Positions 47,031 to 59,952 of a stretch of 64,000 nt of DNA are shown piece by piece. The notes under the pieces are model-generated. The model saw nothing but the letters and a program-made list of their open reading frames with translations. It had not been told where the DNA came from and made no database searches. The number at the start of each line of letters is the position of its first letter. Position 1 is the first letter of the stretch. The translations under genes were made by a program, and so were the position numbers. Source of the DNA: Pipra filicauda (taxonomy: Eukaryota; Chordata; Aves; Passeriformes; Pipridae); NCBI RefSeq assembly GCF_003945595.2, contig NW_024104367.1, forward strand, positions 1-64,000, given 5' to 3'.

Positions 47031-47669
47031 AGCCCCCAAATTGACCTGGCACAGTAAGGCAGACTTGCCATCTCAGACTCTTTCAATTGGTCACAATTAT
47101 TCCTGATTTAATGAAAACACAAGGAAACAGAGCATCACACTTTGAATTTTGATTGTTTATTCTGTTACTTAGTTCTGGAGCCCAGCTGAAAACCGTAATT
47201 CGAGTTTGTGTTATTTTTGCCAAATTAAACTTCCACTGATGTTTTGGTTTGTTATAGAGTTTTACCTTCACTTTTAATGGTAACCCAGGATTCTGAAATA
47301 CCTTTGGAGTCAAATCATAAAGCTGGACATATATCAGAGGGGTAATTTATATATATTTTCTTTATGAAGTACAGCAGGATCTGTAAGATAAGGCATGTGC
47401 TGCAGATAACGTTTCAAGTAGTTATTTTTGAGCTGATAGCAAGAGTCTGGGTGATAAATAAAATAAATGTGTTCACCTAAACACAAGCAGAGCTCTTCCA
47501 TTGTAACTCTCACAAACTTGTCAATTTGAGAAGGTGCCTGTGTAGCAAGTAATTCCCTTAATTTTAAGAGACTTTTTCATCTGATTGTCCCCGGTCTGAA
47601 ATGAGATGGTGGTTCACAGCATACACCATGGACAAACCCTGGTGAAAACTCCCAGGATATGCTTTCTTA
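47031..47669. other. Unique, non-coding
   Basis: No gene or repeat recognised. Confidence 0.45.
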
Positions 47670-47746
47670 GATGAGAATGGAATGGAGTTGGACTTGCTGA
47701 TCCTTATGGATCCTCTCTAACTTGAGTTATTCTATGATTTCTATGA
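47670..47746 (+). mobile_element. CR1 LINE, 3' tail (short)
   Basis: GGAGTTGGACTTGCTGATCC, TTATGGATCCTCTCTAACTT and GAGTTATTCTATGATTTCTA match the GATCCTTGTGGGTCC-type CR1 tail seen at 28160. Confidence 0.8.
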
Positions 47747-50608
47747 ATGGAAACACTGAGCCACGAGTGTTGCTCATCACTGTTACTGTCAGGAGCAAAT
47801 CCAAATTGTGGGGCTGGTACCTGCCTAGCATCCCTCTTGTCCCTGTTCATCCCTGTAAATGCTAATGAGTCCTGGGGGAAAGGATGCAGCCAAGCCTTCA
47901 CAGATATTCTCCTCTTGTGGATGTTCACATGGGCAATTTGTCATTTCAGCAGTGAGATGACAGGATGCATCTCACTGTTTCCCCTCCAGCAAAGCACAGC
48001 AAAGCTTTGCACTGTTCCCTTCATTAATCCTCTTTAATTAGAGCTGTGTTACCATGTGATGCCCTGGGATCAGCGTTAGGCAGTTGGTCACTCCACTGAG
48101 CCTTGAATCAAATGAGTTTGGTGCAAGAGGACTTTGTCCCTGCTCCCTAAATCAGTTAAGGCCTCAATCTCATCTTTTGGTGCTCCACTTTGGTACTTTT
48201 CTTCTCCAGATGCTGGAAGGGAGCTGCGAATGGTAGAGCAAGGAAGTTTTTACCTCATGGGAAATGAAAGTTGATCTTCTGCCCCTGTTTATGCAACTTC
48301 CCAAAGCCAAACTCACACCACAGACAGGAGGTTCCCAAGGTCCTCCTTGGCACAGAGATCATGCCGTGGAAAAACCTATAAAGGACATATGGAGAAGCTG
48401 AATGAAAATGGGACAAAAATGTTTATTTCCATGAACCCAGTTTTCCATGGGGGAGAGCTGAAAATCCTGCTTCCAATCTGTGCAAACCCTGGATTTGTTG
48501 TGAGCTGTGGTTTGCACACCTCACCTGGATGAAATTAAAAGATTCAGTATTTTATTTTCTGCCTTCGCTCAGCCTGTGAAGCTCCTGAGTGGTGATAAAA
48601 CTATTGAGATGCTTCCCAGAACCCTAACTCAATGTTACACTTGACACAACCGAGCCTCTTGAGCTGCAGTGTTTTTTACTTTAAGAAGGATTTTCCCCTT
48701 TCCTTTCCACTTCCTTTTCCCCTTTCCTTTCCCCTTCCCATTTCTGTATGGGGCTATATTTGCATGAAGAGCTCAGCAGTGACATGCTGAGAATCACAGA
48801 TGATTGCTCTAAAAAAAAACCACCCAGTAAACAAAAATAAAAAAGATCAAAGCATCTGCTTGCAATCAGAACTGATTTCTGGTGAGTGAGGAAGGTGTTT
48901 TCTCCCTTTCTGTGCCCAGCAGTTTGTAATTGGTGAGATGATTTAGGGAAAGAGAATGGGAATGTGGCTTTTATGTGCGGCAGGACATAGTGACCTCTTC
49001 TGGAAGCTGAGCCCTGGGAAGTTTGATAGCCCTATGGTGGGAGCTACTTCGTTGACCCCTGTATTTAAACATGATTAAAAGCACTGCTGAAGAGCCAGGC
49101 ACAGAAAAAAACCACCTTTTACAGCAGTGGCTGGGGGGTGGGGTGAGGGAAGCTGTGGATGCTGCACATTTTGGAGTGCCATCTGCTGGCATAGGATACA
49201 GGAGCCTTGTTTTATAGGGCTCAGATGAAAACAGTGTCAGAGAAGCCTTGATGAATCATGGAGATGAGGAGAAACTCTGTGGAGAGCCGGGGTGAAACAG
49301 GGTGTTTCATTCTGTGGAAGACTGAGTCCCTTAGTCTGTTGTGGAAACCTGCTCCATGTCCCCTCTCTGTACTGAGTAGAACATAGATATTAAATAGCGT
49401 TTAAATAAGTGTATTATTAATGATTTGTGTTTATATAAATATATATATATATGTAACTTCTCAGATTCCTAAGGAGGAGAAATTTGAGCTTTAGGTCACA
49501 TCTCCTGGGAAGCATCAGGGAATTTACCACTTTTCAGTCTCATCTTTAGTGGAGTCCACAGAGCTGTGTGGATTCTCTGTCGACCAGCTTCACATAATTT
49601 TGGGACCCCAAAGGTAGATATAGGTCTTACCCATCAGTGCATCTTGCTTAGGTCTGACAGGGCCATGAGTGTGTATCTGACATGTGGCAGAGGGTGACAT
49701 GGTGACACATCCCTGGTGCAGCCTGGGGTGCTGCTAATCTGCTATTTAGGAGTCTAAAGGGTTCAAAATTATTTAAATTAGCAGGAAACCTCAGACCATC
49801 TGTTTGAGAACAGGTACTGGTGATATCAAATGGTGTTCACCTGTTAGACACCTGCCTGCATGATCAGAGCTGCCAGTCTCAGACTGGAAAAAAATGGGGC
49901 ACGAGGAAGTGTTTGGCAGAAAAGTAAAGGAGGGAAATGACTTTTTATTTTCAGATAACCATAATTTTTGTTTCAAAAACTTTGGTGTGTGATTTTTTTA
50001 ATTTTGTTTTTATATGTTTTGTCCCTCACATCCCCCATTTTACAAAGATGTATCCTTTGCATGTGGGATGTCACTTGTGTTCTTGTCCTACACCAAGCCT
50101 GCTTATTTTGAGATGTGTTTTATTTTGAGCTTAACAATATCCAACATTATATAACCTTTTTCTCCTCCTAGTGCTGCTTGTTGCTTCCAAGGCTACAGGC
50201 ATTGACCCCTTGTAGACACTTGTGTTCACTCAAAATCCCTTTAATCACCCTGTTGCCTTCTTGACTCTCCCTTTCTGCCCTCTTGAATCTCACAGCTCAC
50301 CAGTGGTGCTTTTTCGCTTTCTAAGTAAGGTGTGAATGACCAGAAAACATTGCAGAATATACATTGGCCACCAAAACAAAAGGACAGGTTCTAAAAAGTG
50401 TGGTTTGGAGCTTTGTGGGCTATTTTTGGAACTGCTTTATTAGGCTTTTTTGTTTATGAACTGGTGATTATATGGAGGATTTGATATGAAATAGGAAATG
50501 AGTTGGGAAACCTCCCAGTGCTGAATGTTAGTAGATGTCCCTGCAGATCACCAACATTTTGCAAACGGAGGTATTTCAACTCTGTAAGGGAAAGAACCCA
50601 TCTCCCTT
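47747..50608. other. Unique, non-coding, with a pyrimidine tract
   Basis: Holds the duplicated pyrimidine tract at 48691-48738 and a short (AT)n at 49434-49452. No gene recognised. Confidence 0.5.
48691..48738. repeat. Polypyrimidine tract made of a 24-bp tandem duplication
   Basis: TTTTCCCCTTTCCTTTCCAC plus TTCC at 48691-48714 is repeated at 48715-48738 with a single A-to-C change. The tract is all pyrimidine except one base. Confidence 0.95.
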
Positions 50609-51392
50609 TGTGCTGGGGTGACCCTGGTTGCCACTAAAGCTGCTCTGTCTCTCCCCTCAGCTGGACAGGGGAGAGAAAATTTAATGAAAGGCTCATGGGT
50701 CAAGACAAGGACAGGGAGAGATCACCCAGCAATTACTGTCACGGGCAAAACAGGCTCGACTTGGGGAAATTACTTTAATTTATTACTAATCAAATCAGAG
50801 TAGGATAACAAGAAATAAAACCAAATCTTAGAACATCTTTCTCCCACCTCTTCTTTCTTCCTAAGATCAACTTCACTCCTGAATTCTCTACCCACTCTCC
50901 CCCTGCTTTGCAGGGACATGAGAAATGGGGCCTGCAATTAGTTCATCACAAGTTATCTCTGATGTTCCTTCCTCCTCGCACTCTTCCCCTGCTCCGGTGT
51001 GGGTCCATCCCATGGGGTACCTTCCTTCAGGAACGGGCTGTTCCAGCACGGGTCCCCCTTAGGGTCACAAGTCCTACCAGAAAACCTGCTCCAGTCTGGG
51101 CTTCCCATGGGGTCACAGCCTGCTTTGGACATACCCCTGCTCTGTCATGGGCTCCTCCATGGGTTGCAGGTGGATCTCTGCTCCCCTTTCTTAAATACAT
51201 TGTTCCAGAGGTGCTACCACTGTCGCTGGTGGGCTCAGCCTTGGCTGGGTGGGTCTGGGTGGTGCTGGGTCTGTCTGGGAGCCACTGTCAGACATGGGCT
51301 CTGTCAGGCATGGGGGAAAGTTCTGGCAGCTTCTCTCAGCAGCCACCCCTTGCTGCCAAAACTGCCATGCAAACCCAATACACCATTTTACA
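50609..51392 (+). mobile_element. Probable solo LTR of an avian endogenous retrovirus
   Basis: About 780 bases bounded by TG (50609) and CA (51392). The words GACAGGGGAGAGAAAATTTA, CTGTCACGGGCAAAACAGGC, GAAATAAAACCAAATCTTAG, CCATGGGTTGCAGGTGGATC and GCCATGCAAACCCAATACA are familiar to me from a common avian LTR-type repeat, most likely ERVL-like. The AATAAA near 50814 would suit a polyadenylation signal. No retroviral internal region or partner LTR is seen, and I found no matching target-site duplication, so the ends are provisional. The long frames here (50908-51444 plus, 51191-51706 minus) are repeat-derived and not genes. Confidence 0.6.
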
Positions 51393-53231
51393 GCGAAGGC
51401 AGAGGCAGGATGGAGACTGTAGGTTGTGCAGCAAGTTGTACTGAGTTCAGCAGGTTTGCCTTTGTCGCTATTGTAAAGACAAAGTGTTTGTTCCCAGAGT
51501 AACCCATGCCATGGGTTATCTGCTTTGTTCTGTCTTGGGGAGTTTTTTTGTTTGTTCTGCTCTGTTCTGTTTTTCTTGATTTTCAAAAGGAAATGGAGAT
51601 TGGTGGGTCTGGGTGTGTTTATAAAGTGAGTAGCTGTCAAATGCAAGGACTTTTTACATGAAAAGAGTCTACAGCATTGATGTGTTTCATGGGTTTGTTT
51701 ATCCACTGTTTAGCATGGAGTATTAGGTATGGGATTCAGAGTAGAACTGACAAGTTAAGTCAAATACTTTTGGGTAGCCCCTCAGTGAGTCTGAAATCTC
51801 CTGTCTATGAGAGTAGAGGAACCAAGCCATGGTGTCTTCATGGCGTTGGGATTTGAAGAATATCCTGTTCCTTTCACCAGGGTTGTGTTGTCATTGGCCT
51901 TTCTTCCAGAGCACTAAAGATGGAAGGGAGAATGAAAATATTTCAGTGAGATTCCCGGCATATGACTTCCTCTTCGTGAAAGTCGTGTAGTCATTGCAGA
52001 CTGACAGGAACTCATTTTGCAAAAGGAGTGATGTGCTGGATTTCTCTCTTCATTTCCCTGAGTTTCCACTGAAAAGCCAAGGAATGAGTGAGGTATTTCA
52101 TATTTATCCACATCACTGCATTTAACACCTCAGAGCTTTCCTTTTGATATCCTCTGTTAATTCCCAGCATCACAGCAGGAAACAAATCAATCTCCTCGTT
52201 CCCTGCCGCAAATATTTGGGGATAAGGTTACAGATAAGCTCTAAATTAGCTTTCATAGTTTCAGAATGCAAAGTTATGGATGAACTTCCCCACATACCAT
52301 GGCAACTGGTTCCTCTTGGCACGTTGCTCCACTGCGCGTGGTAAAGATGACTTTGGCTTCATTTCAGGACAAGTGATGTGAGAAGACATTTTACTTGTCT
52401 GCAAAATCCTTTCCATCAAGAAAATTCCTTGCACTATGATTCACTCCTGCCATATGTGGAGGAATTAAATTCTGGGTGAGATACATGAAGGAAACCCCAC
52501 AGGAGGAGGAATGATTTGACAGCTGATCCATAGAGCTCTTTCAGCCACCTCTAAAGAAAATGCTGTGATGTTAGTAGCAGTTTCATTACACATCTGGGCT
52601 TGACTCATCTGCTACAGTAAAAGGAGAAAGAAACCCAAAGAAATAATTAAAGTTCATTATTGCATGTATATGAAATAGCATTATTAAAGTATCTACCTCA
52701 CATTTATTTATAACCCTTCTTCCTGACAGAGCCTGACATGTTTCGCAAACACCACTGAATGATTTTACATTCTTTGCCCAAAATCTGAGGATGTTGCTCT
52801 GCATTCTATTCATCACTTGTTCAGTCAAAATTTATGTTCCTGCACAATCTGTACATTTCCTGAGATCTCTTTGTGTAGGTACGTTACTCATGAGACCTAC
52901 CAGGCATATTTTAAATAAGTCAGGGTGGAAAGACTCAAATTTCTTTCTGACAAAGTCAACTTCTTCTGAGGAGTGTGAGATCGGGCACTGTCACTGCATG
53001 ACAGGGTGAGGCTGGGGGAAAAAATACCCCCGTCCTCACTACAATCCAATAGACATGTTTTGGTTGGCAGGGTGGAGTTATCGGTGATGACACTTATCCA
53101 GGACAACTGAGCTAGTTCGACTTCTCTTGGAAAAATTCCTGGGACTTCAGGATATCTGCAATGCTCAAAACCTTTTGAAAACACAGCCAAGTGTAGGTTG
53201 TTTGGTTGTGGTTTTTGGGGTTTTTTTGACC
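51393..53231. other. Unique, non-coding
   Basis: No gene or repeat recognised. Includes a 20-base word shared with 9442-9461 at 53137-53156. Confidence 0.5.
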
Positions 53232-53779
53232 AGGGAAGTGATTGCTCCTCTGTTCTGGGAACTGGTGAAGCCACACCTCAAATCCTGGGTTCAGTTTTGG
53301 GCCCTTCATGACAAGAAAGACACTGAGGGGCTGGAGCGTGTCCGGAGAAGGGCAACAGAGCTGGGGAAGGGTCTGGAGCACAGGTCTGATGAGGAGCAGC
53401 TGAAGGAGCTGGGGGGGCTCAACCTGGAGAAAAGGAGGCTCAAGGGAGACCTTCTCACATTCTACAACTCCCTGAAAGGAGGGTGTAGCCAGGTGGAGGT
53501 CAGTCCTTTCTCCCAGGACACCAGTGACAGGACAAGACGAAATGGCCTCAAGCTGTGCCAAGAGACGTTCAGGTTGGACATTGGGAAGAGTTTCTTCATG
53601 GAAGGAGTGGTTAAGCATTGGAATGAACTGCCCAATAGAGTCACCATCCCTGGAGGTGTCCAAGTGACTGAAAATGGTACTCAGTGCTCTGGTCTAGTTG
53701 ACAAGGTGATGATTGGTCAAAGATTGGACTCGATGGTCTTGGAGGTCTTTTCCAACCAAAATGATTCCATGATTCTGAC
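53232..53779 (+). mobile_element. CR1 LINE, 3' end, about 550 bases
   Basis: Sense CR1: CTGGTGAAGCCACACCTCAA, GGGTTCAGTTTTGGGCCCTT, GAGGGGCTGGAGCGTGTCCG, CAACTCCCTGAAAGGAGGGT, GACAGGACAAGACGAAATGG and a tail GATTGGACTCGATGGTCTTG…TTTTCCAACC…ATGATTCCATGATTCTGAC. The longest open frame of the window (53127-53906) is mostly this repeat. The downstream half of that frame runs past the CR1 tail and has no recognised product. Confidence 0.96.
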
Positions 53780-56700
53780 AAAACTAAGCCCATATCAGTG
53801 TCCTTGGAAGACTGGCCCAGGGCATCCCTCAAGGGCTTGTCTCTCAGTTATGCTCACGCTGGTCTCACCCCCCTCAGTTTGCCAAATGAGACCTGAAAAT
53901 AGATAGCAGAAGTATGGATTAGCTGTGTGGCTTTGGTGTATTAGCACAGCTGTGTTTGAGCTGAGCAGCAGCAGGGGGAACAGCAAGGGCAGTGCAAGCA
54001 AACAGAAAGACTCCAGCGGAAAAGGTAATGTAAACTCATCAGGGACTTTAAAATGCTGAGCCTGATCAATGCTCCTCCGCTGATGGGAAGTGTCACCTCC
54101 CTCAGCAGGCAGTGTCAGTGGTTCATGGAGAGCTTCCCATGGAGAAAGTCGGTGTGCAGCCTAAAGATTATGATAAAATATGCAGTGCTGTCGTGGACTC
54201 AGTCACCTTCCACAGTTTGGGATGGAAAATTTCCTCACTCGGTTTAATCTCAGATAAGTACAGAGTTTCTTATTTATCTCAAAAAAAGAGTTTTTTCCCG
54301 ATACCTTTTCTTTAACCATTTTAATCTCTATTATTAGAAGTTCCCCGTGGCAAGAAAGTTGCTTTTCCAGAATGTGGGCAGAATGTTGGTTTACTTTCAG
54401 AAATTAGTAGCAAACACTTTTCCAAGAGAAGAGAGAGATTTTTGTCTCTGAATGGGATTTTCTGCTCCCCAGTACTTGCTTTGTGTATGGCAACGAAGGA
54501 GCGACAACAGCAATGCACAGGCTTCCAGAATGGATTAATTTGGAAAGATTCTCTGCCTCCTTCTCCCATCCTTCCTTCTGAAATATATCAGCACTACTGA
54601 GGGCTTCAGTCCAGATGGGGAGGATCTTCAGAGGGCCCTATCTTGTCATACTTGAGTGGGAGATCTGTGCATTTTGGAAGCAACCTGGATCTGTCTTTGG
54701 CTTCCTTTCAGTTCACTTCCATACTTTTTTTACTCTTTGTCCTATTCTCCCCCTTTCTGAGCATCTTTTGTGTTCTCCATTCACTTCTGCTGGTCCCTGC
54801 TCTCATTGTTTGCTTGTCCCTCTTCCTCTGTTACTGAATCTCATTTCCCCCATATTTTCTTCGTGACATTCCCCTCTGTTGAGTTCTTGACAAAGAATTG
54901 AGAGCAAACAGCACTGAAGCCATTTCATTGTGACAGGTAGCCCTTTTATAGCTTGTGATATGATCACTTACATTTCTGCCCATAACCATAAGGATTAATA
55001 TTTAAATTCTGCTTATTGACATAATGATACCTATTGTGAGACTAACAATATAAATATGCCTGAGGAGCAGCTAGGAAAACAAGATAAGAGTGTCTCAATG
55101 CCCTGGGGACGTACACAAGGTGGAGGGTAATAGGGAACATTATGTATTTTGCTCGTCAACAATTTTTCAATGAAAGAGGATTTAAAAACTGCAGCAGTTT
55201 TCAGCATATTAAGTGTGTGGTGCTGAGGCAAATTGGGATTTGCTGGTGTAGTGACCCCATGTTGTAGAAAACTACTTGTAACTCAAGCTTAGTTTGTGAA
55301 GTTCCTCACCTCAGTGGAAATGCAAAGTGTTCTCAGCAAATATTGCTCTTTGTATTTGAAACTTTTAAAATATGAACATTTGAAAATTTGGGAGTTTTAA
55401 TGGTGAGAAAAAATCTGTTTCTGCCTGGTTTCCACATTGTCCTTTAGGAGAGAAGAGTAGCATCCTTCCTAACTCAAAAGTACAGTGTCATGCTGAAAAG
55501 TAGCCAGGTTAAATGAGACAAAGAGGTTCAGTACAGGAGCCACTGAATAATTAAATATCATAAAGCTAAATAAAGGTGGAAGTAACTTTTGAAGAGTCAT
55601 CGTGGGAAGATAAAGGATCAAAAAACCTGTATTAATATTCATAAAAGTTTTGCCATAACCTTCACTAGGATCAAAATTCAACCACCAGCAACTAAATCCC
55701 AGGAATTATAACTGCTTTACTGCTGATGTTCTATTTCTTGGTCAGGGTCCCTCCTTGTGACATGAAAGCTCAGCCTGGAGCTCGGGAGAGAGGAAGGTGG
55801 GATTTGTGAGGAAGACAAGCTTTGCACAGTGGCTTCAGTACGTCTTTCTTGGTCCATATGGGGCCTCCCTTGACTGATTTAAATTGACCTTCAGGTTTCT
55901 TTTTGCTTCTTCCAAATCCTGCAGAAACAAAGACCTCTTGTCTGACCCGAGCACATTTCATGGATAATCTCCACGTCTATTCTGTAGACTCTGTAACATC
56001 CTCAAAAGGCACAGCACTGAGCATCTGCTTTCTCCTCTCCCCCCAGCACTGGTTTGTTTCTAATGAAATATTTATTAAGTGACTGATATTTGCAGTCAGA
56101 GAAGGAGATAATTCATGCAAGCAATCAGCTCTGGGTTAACTGGAGAATGAAAATGTCTTGGACCGTAGCAAAAACTCATAATCAAAGGGCTCCCCAGCTA
56201 TCCATCAAACAATCAATTACTGTATCCATTAGTCCCCTTTCACCACACATTAGAACAATTTACTAGACATGCTAATGTTCAGGTCATTGCTCCTTAAGGA
56301 TGAGCAAACAGCAGAGGCATCTATCAAAGTTTTGATGCAGTGTGATCTCATACAGTGTGGATATATAGCTTAGATCACTTCATATTCTCGTGCTCTTATT
56401 AAGTCTATTAAAGACCTGGTGTGTGAGGGAGTTGCTGGTTGCCTCCAGATCTCACCAGCTGAAGGAAGCTTGTCAAAAGAAATTCAGCATTTCACGTGCT
56501 TTTGCCTTCTGTGTGATGAGACAGAAGGTCATCCCGTGTGAAACATCAAAAAACAATCTGCACATCAGGAAAAAAGAGGTGGTTTTGTCACTTATTACAC
56601 TGACCAGAGAACTGCAAACGTTTGCTAGTCTTGCATGTGCCATGTGGGGAGAAACAGAATTTCTCCATGAAGAAGGAATCCAGAAGTCAGGTTCTAGTCT

Positions 56701-58192
56701 TGCCTCATTGTCCTCATCCAGTGCCTGATAAAATTAAGTGGGAACTCAAACCATGCATGCCAAGGTAATTTCTGTTAATTATTCCAAGTGTAGATTTCTA
56801 TGTCTGAAGGCAACAAGACTCTTTCTACAGGTAGTTAAGAGAAATAAACACATCTTAGTGTACTCAGCTGAGCTAAGTAGGAAAAATGTTCTCTGGGGGG
56901 AAAAAAAAAATAGTCTGTGGGGGATTTGGTGGGGGTTTTTGTATTATTTTTGTTGGTTGTATCTTTTTTTCCCATAGTCTCCCTTGGCCACACCTGGGCA
57001 TAAGTAGTGTAGGTCTCTACTTCTGAGCCTGAGGTTCAAGGCTCTGTTTCTAGTCTACAACACAATCTCATGTTAAGTAGCTGTCAATCTTTTTAATCTG
57101 CAGAATAGGGCTCTTATCTCCATTGGCTTTATTGACCACAGCTCCATTGATTATAACGGGAGTCTTAATAAACAGCTTGGAGGTCAGTGCTTCCACTGTG
57201 GGTATGTAAAGCTTGGAGAGGTGGATTTCTGGCAGTTCAACTTGGCTGATCAATCCAAACGAAGATATCTACTGTGCAAACATCTCAAATGGGCGTTAAG
57301 AGAGATCCCACTTACGTGTCGATACCAGCAGTCCTGAGCCAGTATCTGCCTAATTTATCCCTCTTTCTCTGAACGACACTTGATATCTGCTGGGACAAAC
57401 TGGCAGCTGACTTTGGGGAACTCTGTTAACAGGATAGAGCTCCTTGGCTCTACTGGCAGTTTAAAGCTCCTTAGAAATGCAATGGAGAAAAGGCAAAAAA
57501 TAAATGAAGGGCATAACTTTATTGGGTTGAATTACCTGCTGGAGAAGCTCTCCTTGCTGTTTTGAGTAAAGAGGAAGCAGAAGGAGATAAATTCCCAGCA
57601 GTCACCCTTCCTGTGGTTTGCTGTGACCCCTTTCTCCCTGCAGAATTTGTGGCTCCTTGGGCAGAGAGGGGGTTATATCCTAGAAAATACTGTGCACCAC
57701 TGCATGCACAGCTTGGGGTGCAAACCAACCTTCAAAGGAATAATGAAAAACTGTCATCTTTCCACAAAGAGAGTCCTCTTCCAATGTGTGTTTGGAAACA
57801 AAGTTCTATTTCGGGGAATGAAATATGATTTTAATTCAGTGAGTGTGTCCAAGCCTTTCAGAATAAGTTCATTACTTCTTTATTACTGTAGGAGTGGAAA
57901 ATGATCCGATTTCAGTCCTTTGAGACTCAGTCAAATAGGAAAATTATCAGGATGCAACAAGTCAACCAATCAAAGCCCCACACAGCAGTTTTCAGAGTAG
58001 ACCCTAACCCGTGACAAAATTTCTCCTGTGTTGGGTGAAAGTTTCCAACAGAAATATATTTTTATGGCACAAGCAATGAAGTCTTGGAGTTTATGGCTTG
58101 GGAAGGGTATTGGTATATGCAGAGAGAATAAAAAAGAACACGAACAGGGCAAGTAAAATAACATGAGGTATATAGTCTATAAACATCAGATG
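53780..58192. other. Unique, non-coding
   Basis: About 4.4 kb without recognised repeats or genes. 54900-55060 and 56090-56330 are AT-rich and repeat-free and look like possible conserved non-coding DNA. An A10 run lies near 56901. Confidence 0.5.
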
Positions 58193-58440
58193 AGAAAATG
58201 AGGGAGCTAAATTAAATAGTCTTGAAGAAAGTATCAATAGAGACATGATTGCAGTCTATAAATACTTTCAAGGTGAAAATACAAATGAAGACCAGGTGAA
58301 TTATTCACGAAGTTAAATGATAGAAGCCAGAATGGCCTGATGGTAGGAAAGGAACATGTAGGTTAAGTGCTAAAACTAACAAAGAACAGTTGCGTGGATG
58401 GTTAATGCCCCATCAGTTTGGAAAGTCAATAGTACAGTTA
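58193..58440 (+). mobile_element. Ancient CR1 fragment
   Basis: GAAAATGAGGGAGCTAAATT, GAGACATGATTGCAGTCTAT, AAATACTTTCAAGGTGAAAA and GAAGCCAGAATGGCCTGATG follow the order of the deep CR1 3' region (GACCTAATYGCAGTCTACAAATACTT…). Strongly eroded and lacking a clear tail, so older than the other copies. Confidence 0.5.
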
Positions 58441-59952
58441 AAACAGAAGTAAAATAAATAATAATAATAGTGCTATAAAAATCCGTGGTAGGAATTATCT
58501 GAATGTTTATCTGTGTCCTCCCCTGCTTCTGACACAGTTAAGACATTGTCCTGATATTAACTGGAAAAATGCACAGATTATGGACAATTTTGTTACATGT
58601 CACGTTCTGGAGGCGCTGAGCTGAAAACCTTCCAGCGTTTTTTTTATCTTAATCTTTTCCCTGAATGTTTTACTCTGGAAACATTTTAGGGAGCTTTCCC
58701 ACCCTCATGAAAGCCTTCACGGAGCCTGTATGTTAATGGGGGGGGGTGGGACCGAATGCCTAAGCTGAGAAGAGGTGAACATCCCTGTGAACGTATATCA
58801 CAGAGATAGCACGGAGCACATGAGGCCAATAAAGCTGCTCTGCACTGCTTTCCTCCCTGGCAATTCCTATTTCTTGTCACCCTTCGGAAGGTTAGATTCA
58901 CTTCATCTTGCCCTATAAAAAACTCATGCAGGATGAATTAGCAAACTGCCAAATTCTTCCTATTTCATTCTCCCCGGACAAATGAGCTCAGGAGCAAGAT
59001 TTTGTTCCCTGTAGCAACGCTTACACTTTCTATTTTCATTATTTCACTTTGCAGGCAGTTTGGTATCAAATACACATCTGTGTCTAAATTTCCCTAATAT
59101 CTTTAGTTTCTCTTCCTGGAGACATTGCCTAGATCTGTAATAACTGTATCACTATTCTTGGGGAAGAACATAATTTTCTTTCTGCTGTTTTTGTGTTTTT
59201 CTTTAAACCAGTAAATATCCTGACTTGATTTGACTTGAAATTCTAGTTGTCACTCTTCATTTTTCTTGAGATTGAAGCTCACAACCTCCAAATAAAGTTG
59301 ACTAGTTGTTAAATATTTCCAATGTCCTCTTATCCATGTCAGTCCTTGCTGTCACAGCACACAGAAATCAGGGCAAGCATTTAATTCCCTTCAGTGAACT
59401 TATATTTTTAAGGTTGTTTACAGGTTGGGAGATTAGACTGAGTTAGGGGGGACTGTCACTTGTCAGGAGAAAGAACAATCACCTCCTTCTGCCTGGAGGG
59501 GACAGGGCATGTCTAGGACAGGTGGGAGGAACAGCCACTGGGCAGGACAAGCTTTTTGAATGCTTCTGGTCCTTGTGAATGGATTTCCCAGAGGTTACCA
59601 CAGACCATTTCCCTGATCCATGACAGTTGTACAGCAGTGCTGATAGATAGCCCTAATAAGATTTTCAATACTTTCATTTTGATTGAATTGATGTCTCCTG
59701 TTTCACTGCAGGCATCTGTCATTTTGTATCCTTTTACCATTTTTATTACCTATGTTTGTTTTCTAATTAAAACCGAAAATGTCCTGATGAAAAACAATTA
59801 AGGGTTTGTGTAGAGTATTAGTGTAAAACCTAACAAGCTGCTGCCTGCAGTCAGGGATGGATCAATAGGCTTTATTGTAGTGAAATCACAGGTAAATTAG
59901 AAAAAAAAAAAGGAAAAAGGATTTAAATGGCATTAAAGATGCGTGAACTTTT
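58441..59952. other. Unique, non-coding
   Basis: Includes a nine-G run at 58738-58746 followed by TGGG. No gene recognised. Confidence 0.5.

Noticed and set aside
50908..51706. Long frames of 167-178 codons on both strands
   Set aside because: They lie in a probable LTR-type repeat, overlap on both strands and show no domain.
53127..53906. 259-codon plus-strand open frame, the longest in the window
   Set aside because: Bases 53232-53779 are a recognisable CR1 3' end (second family), which is non-coding in the element. The frame is a by-product of the repeat.
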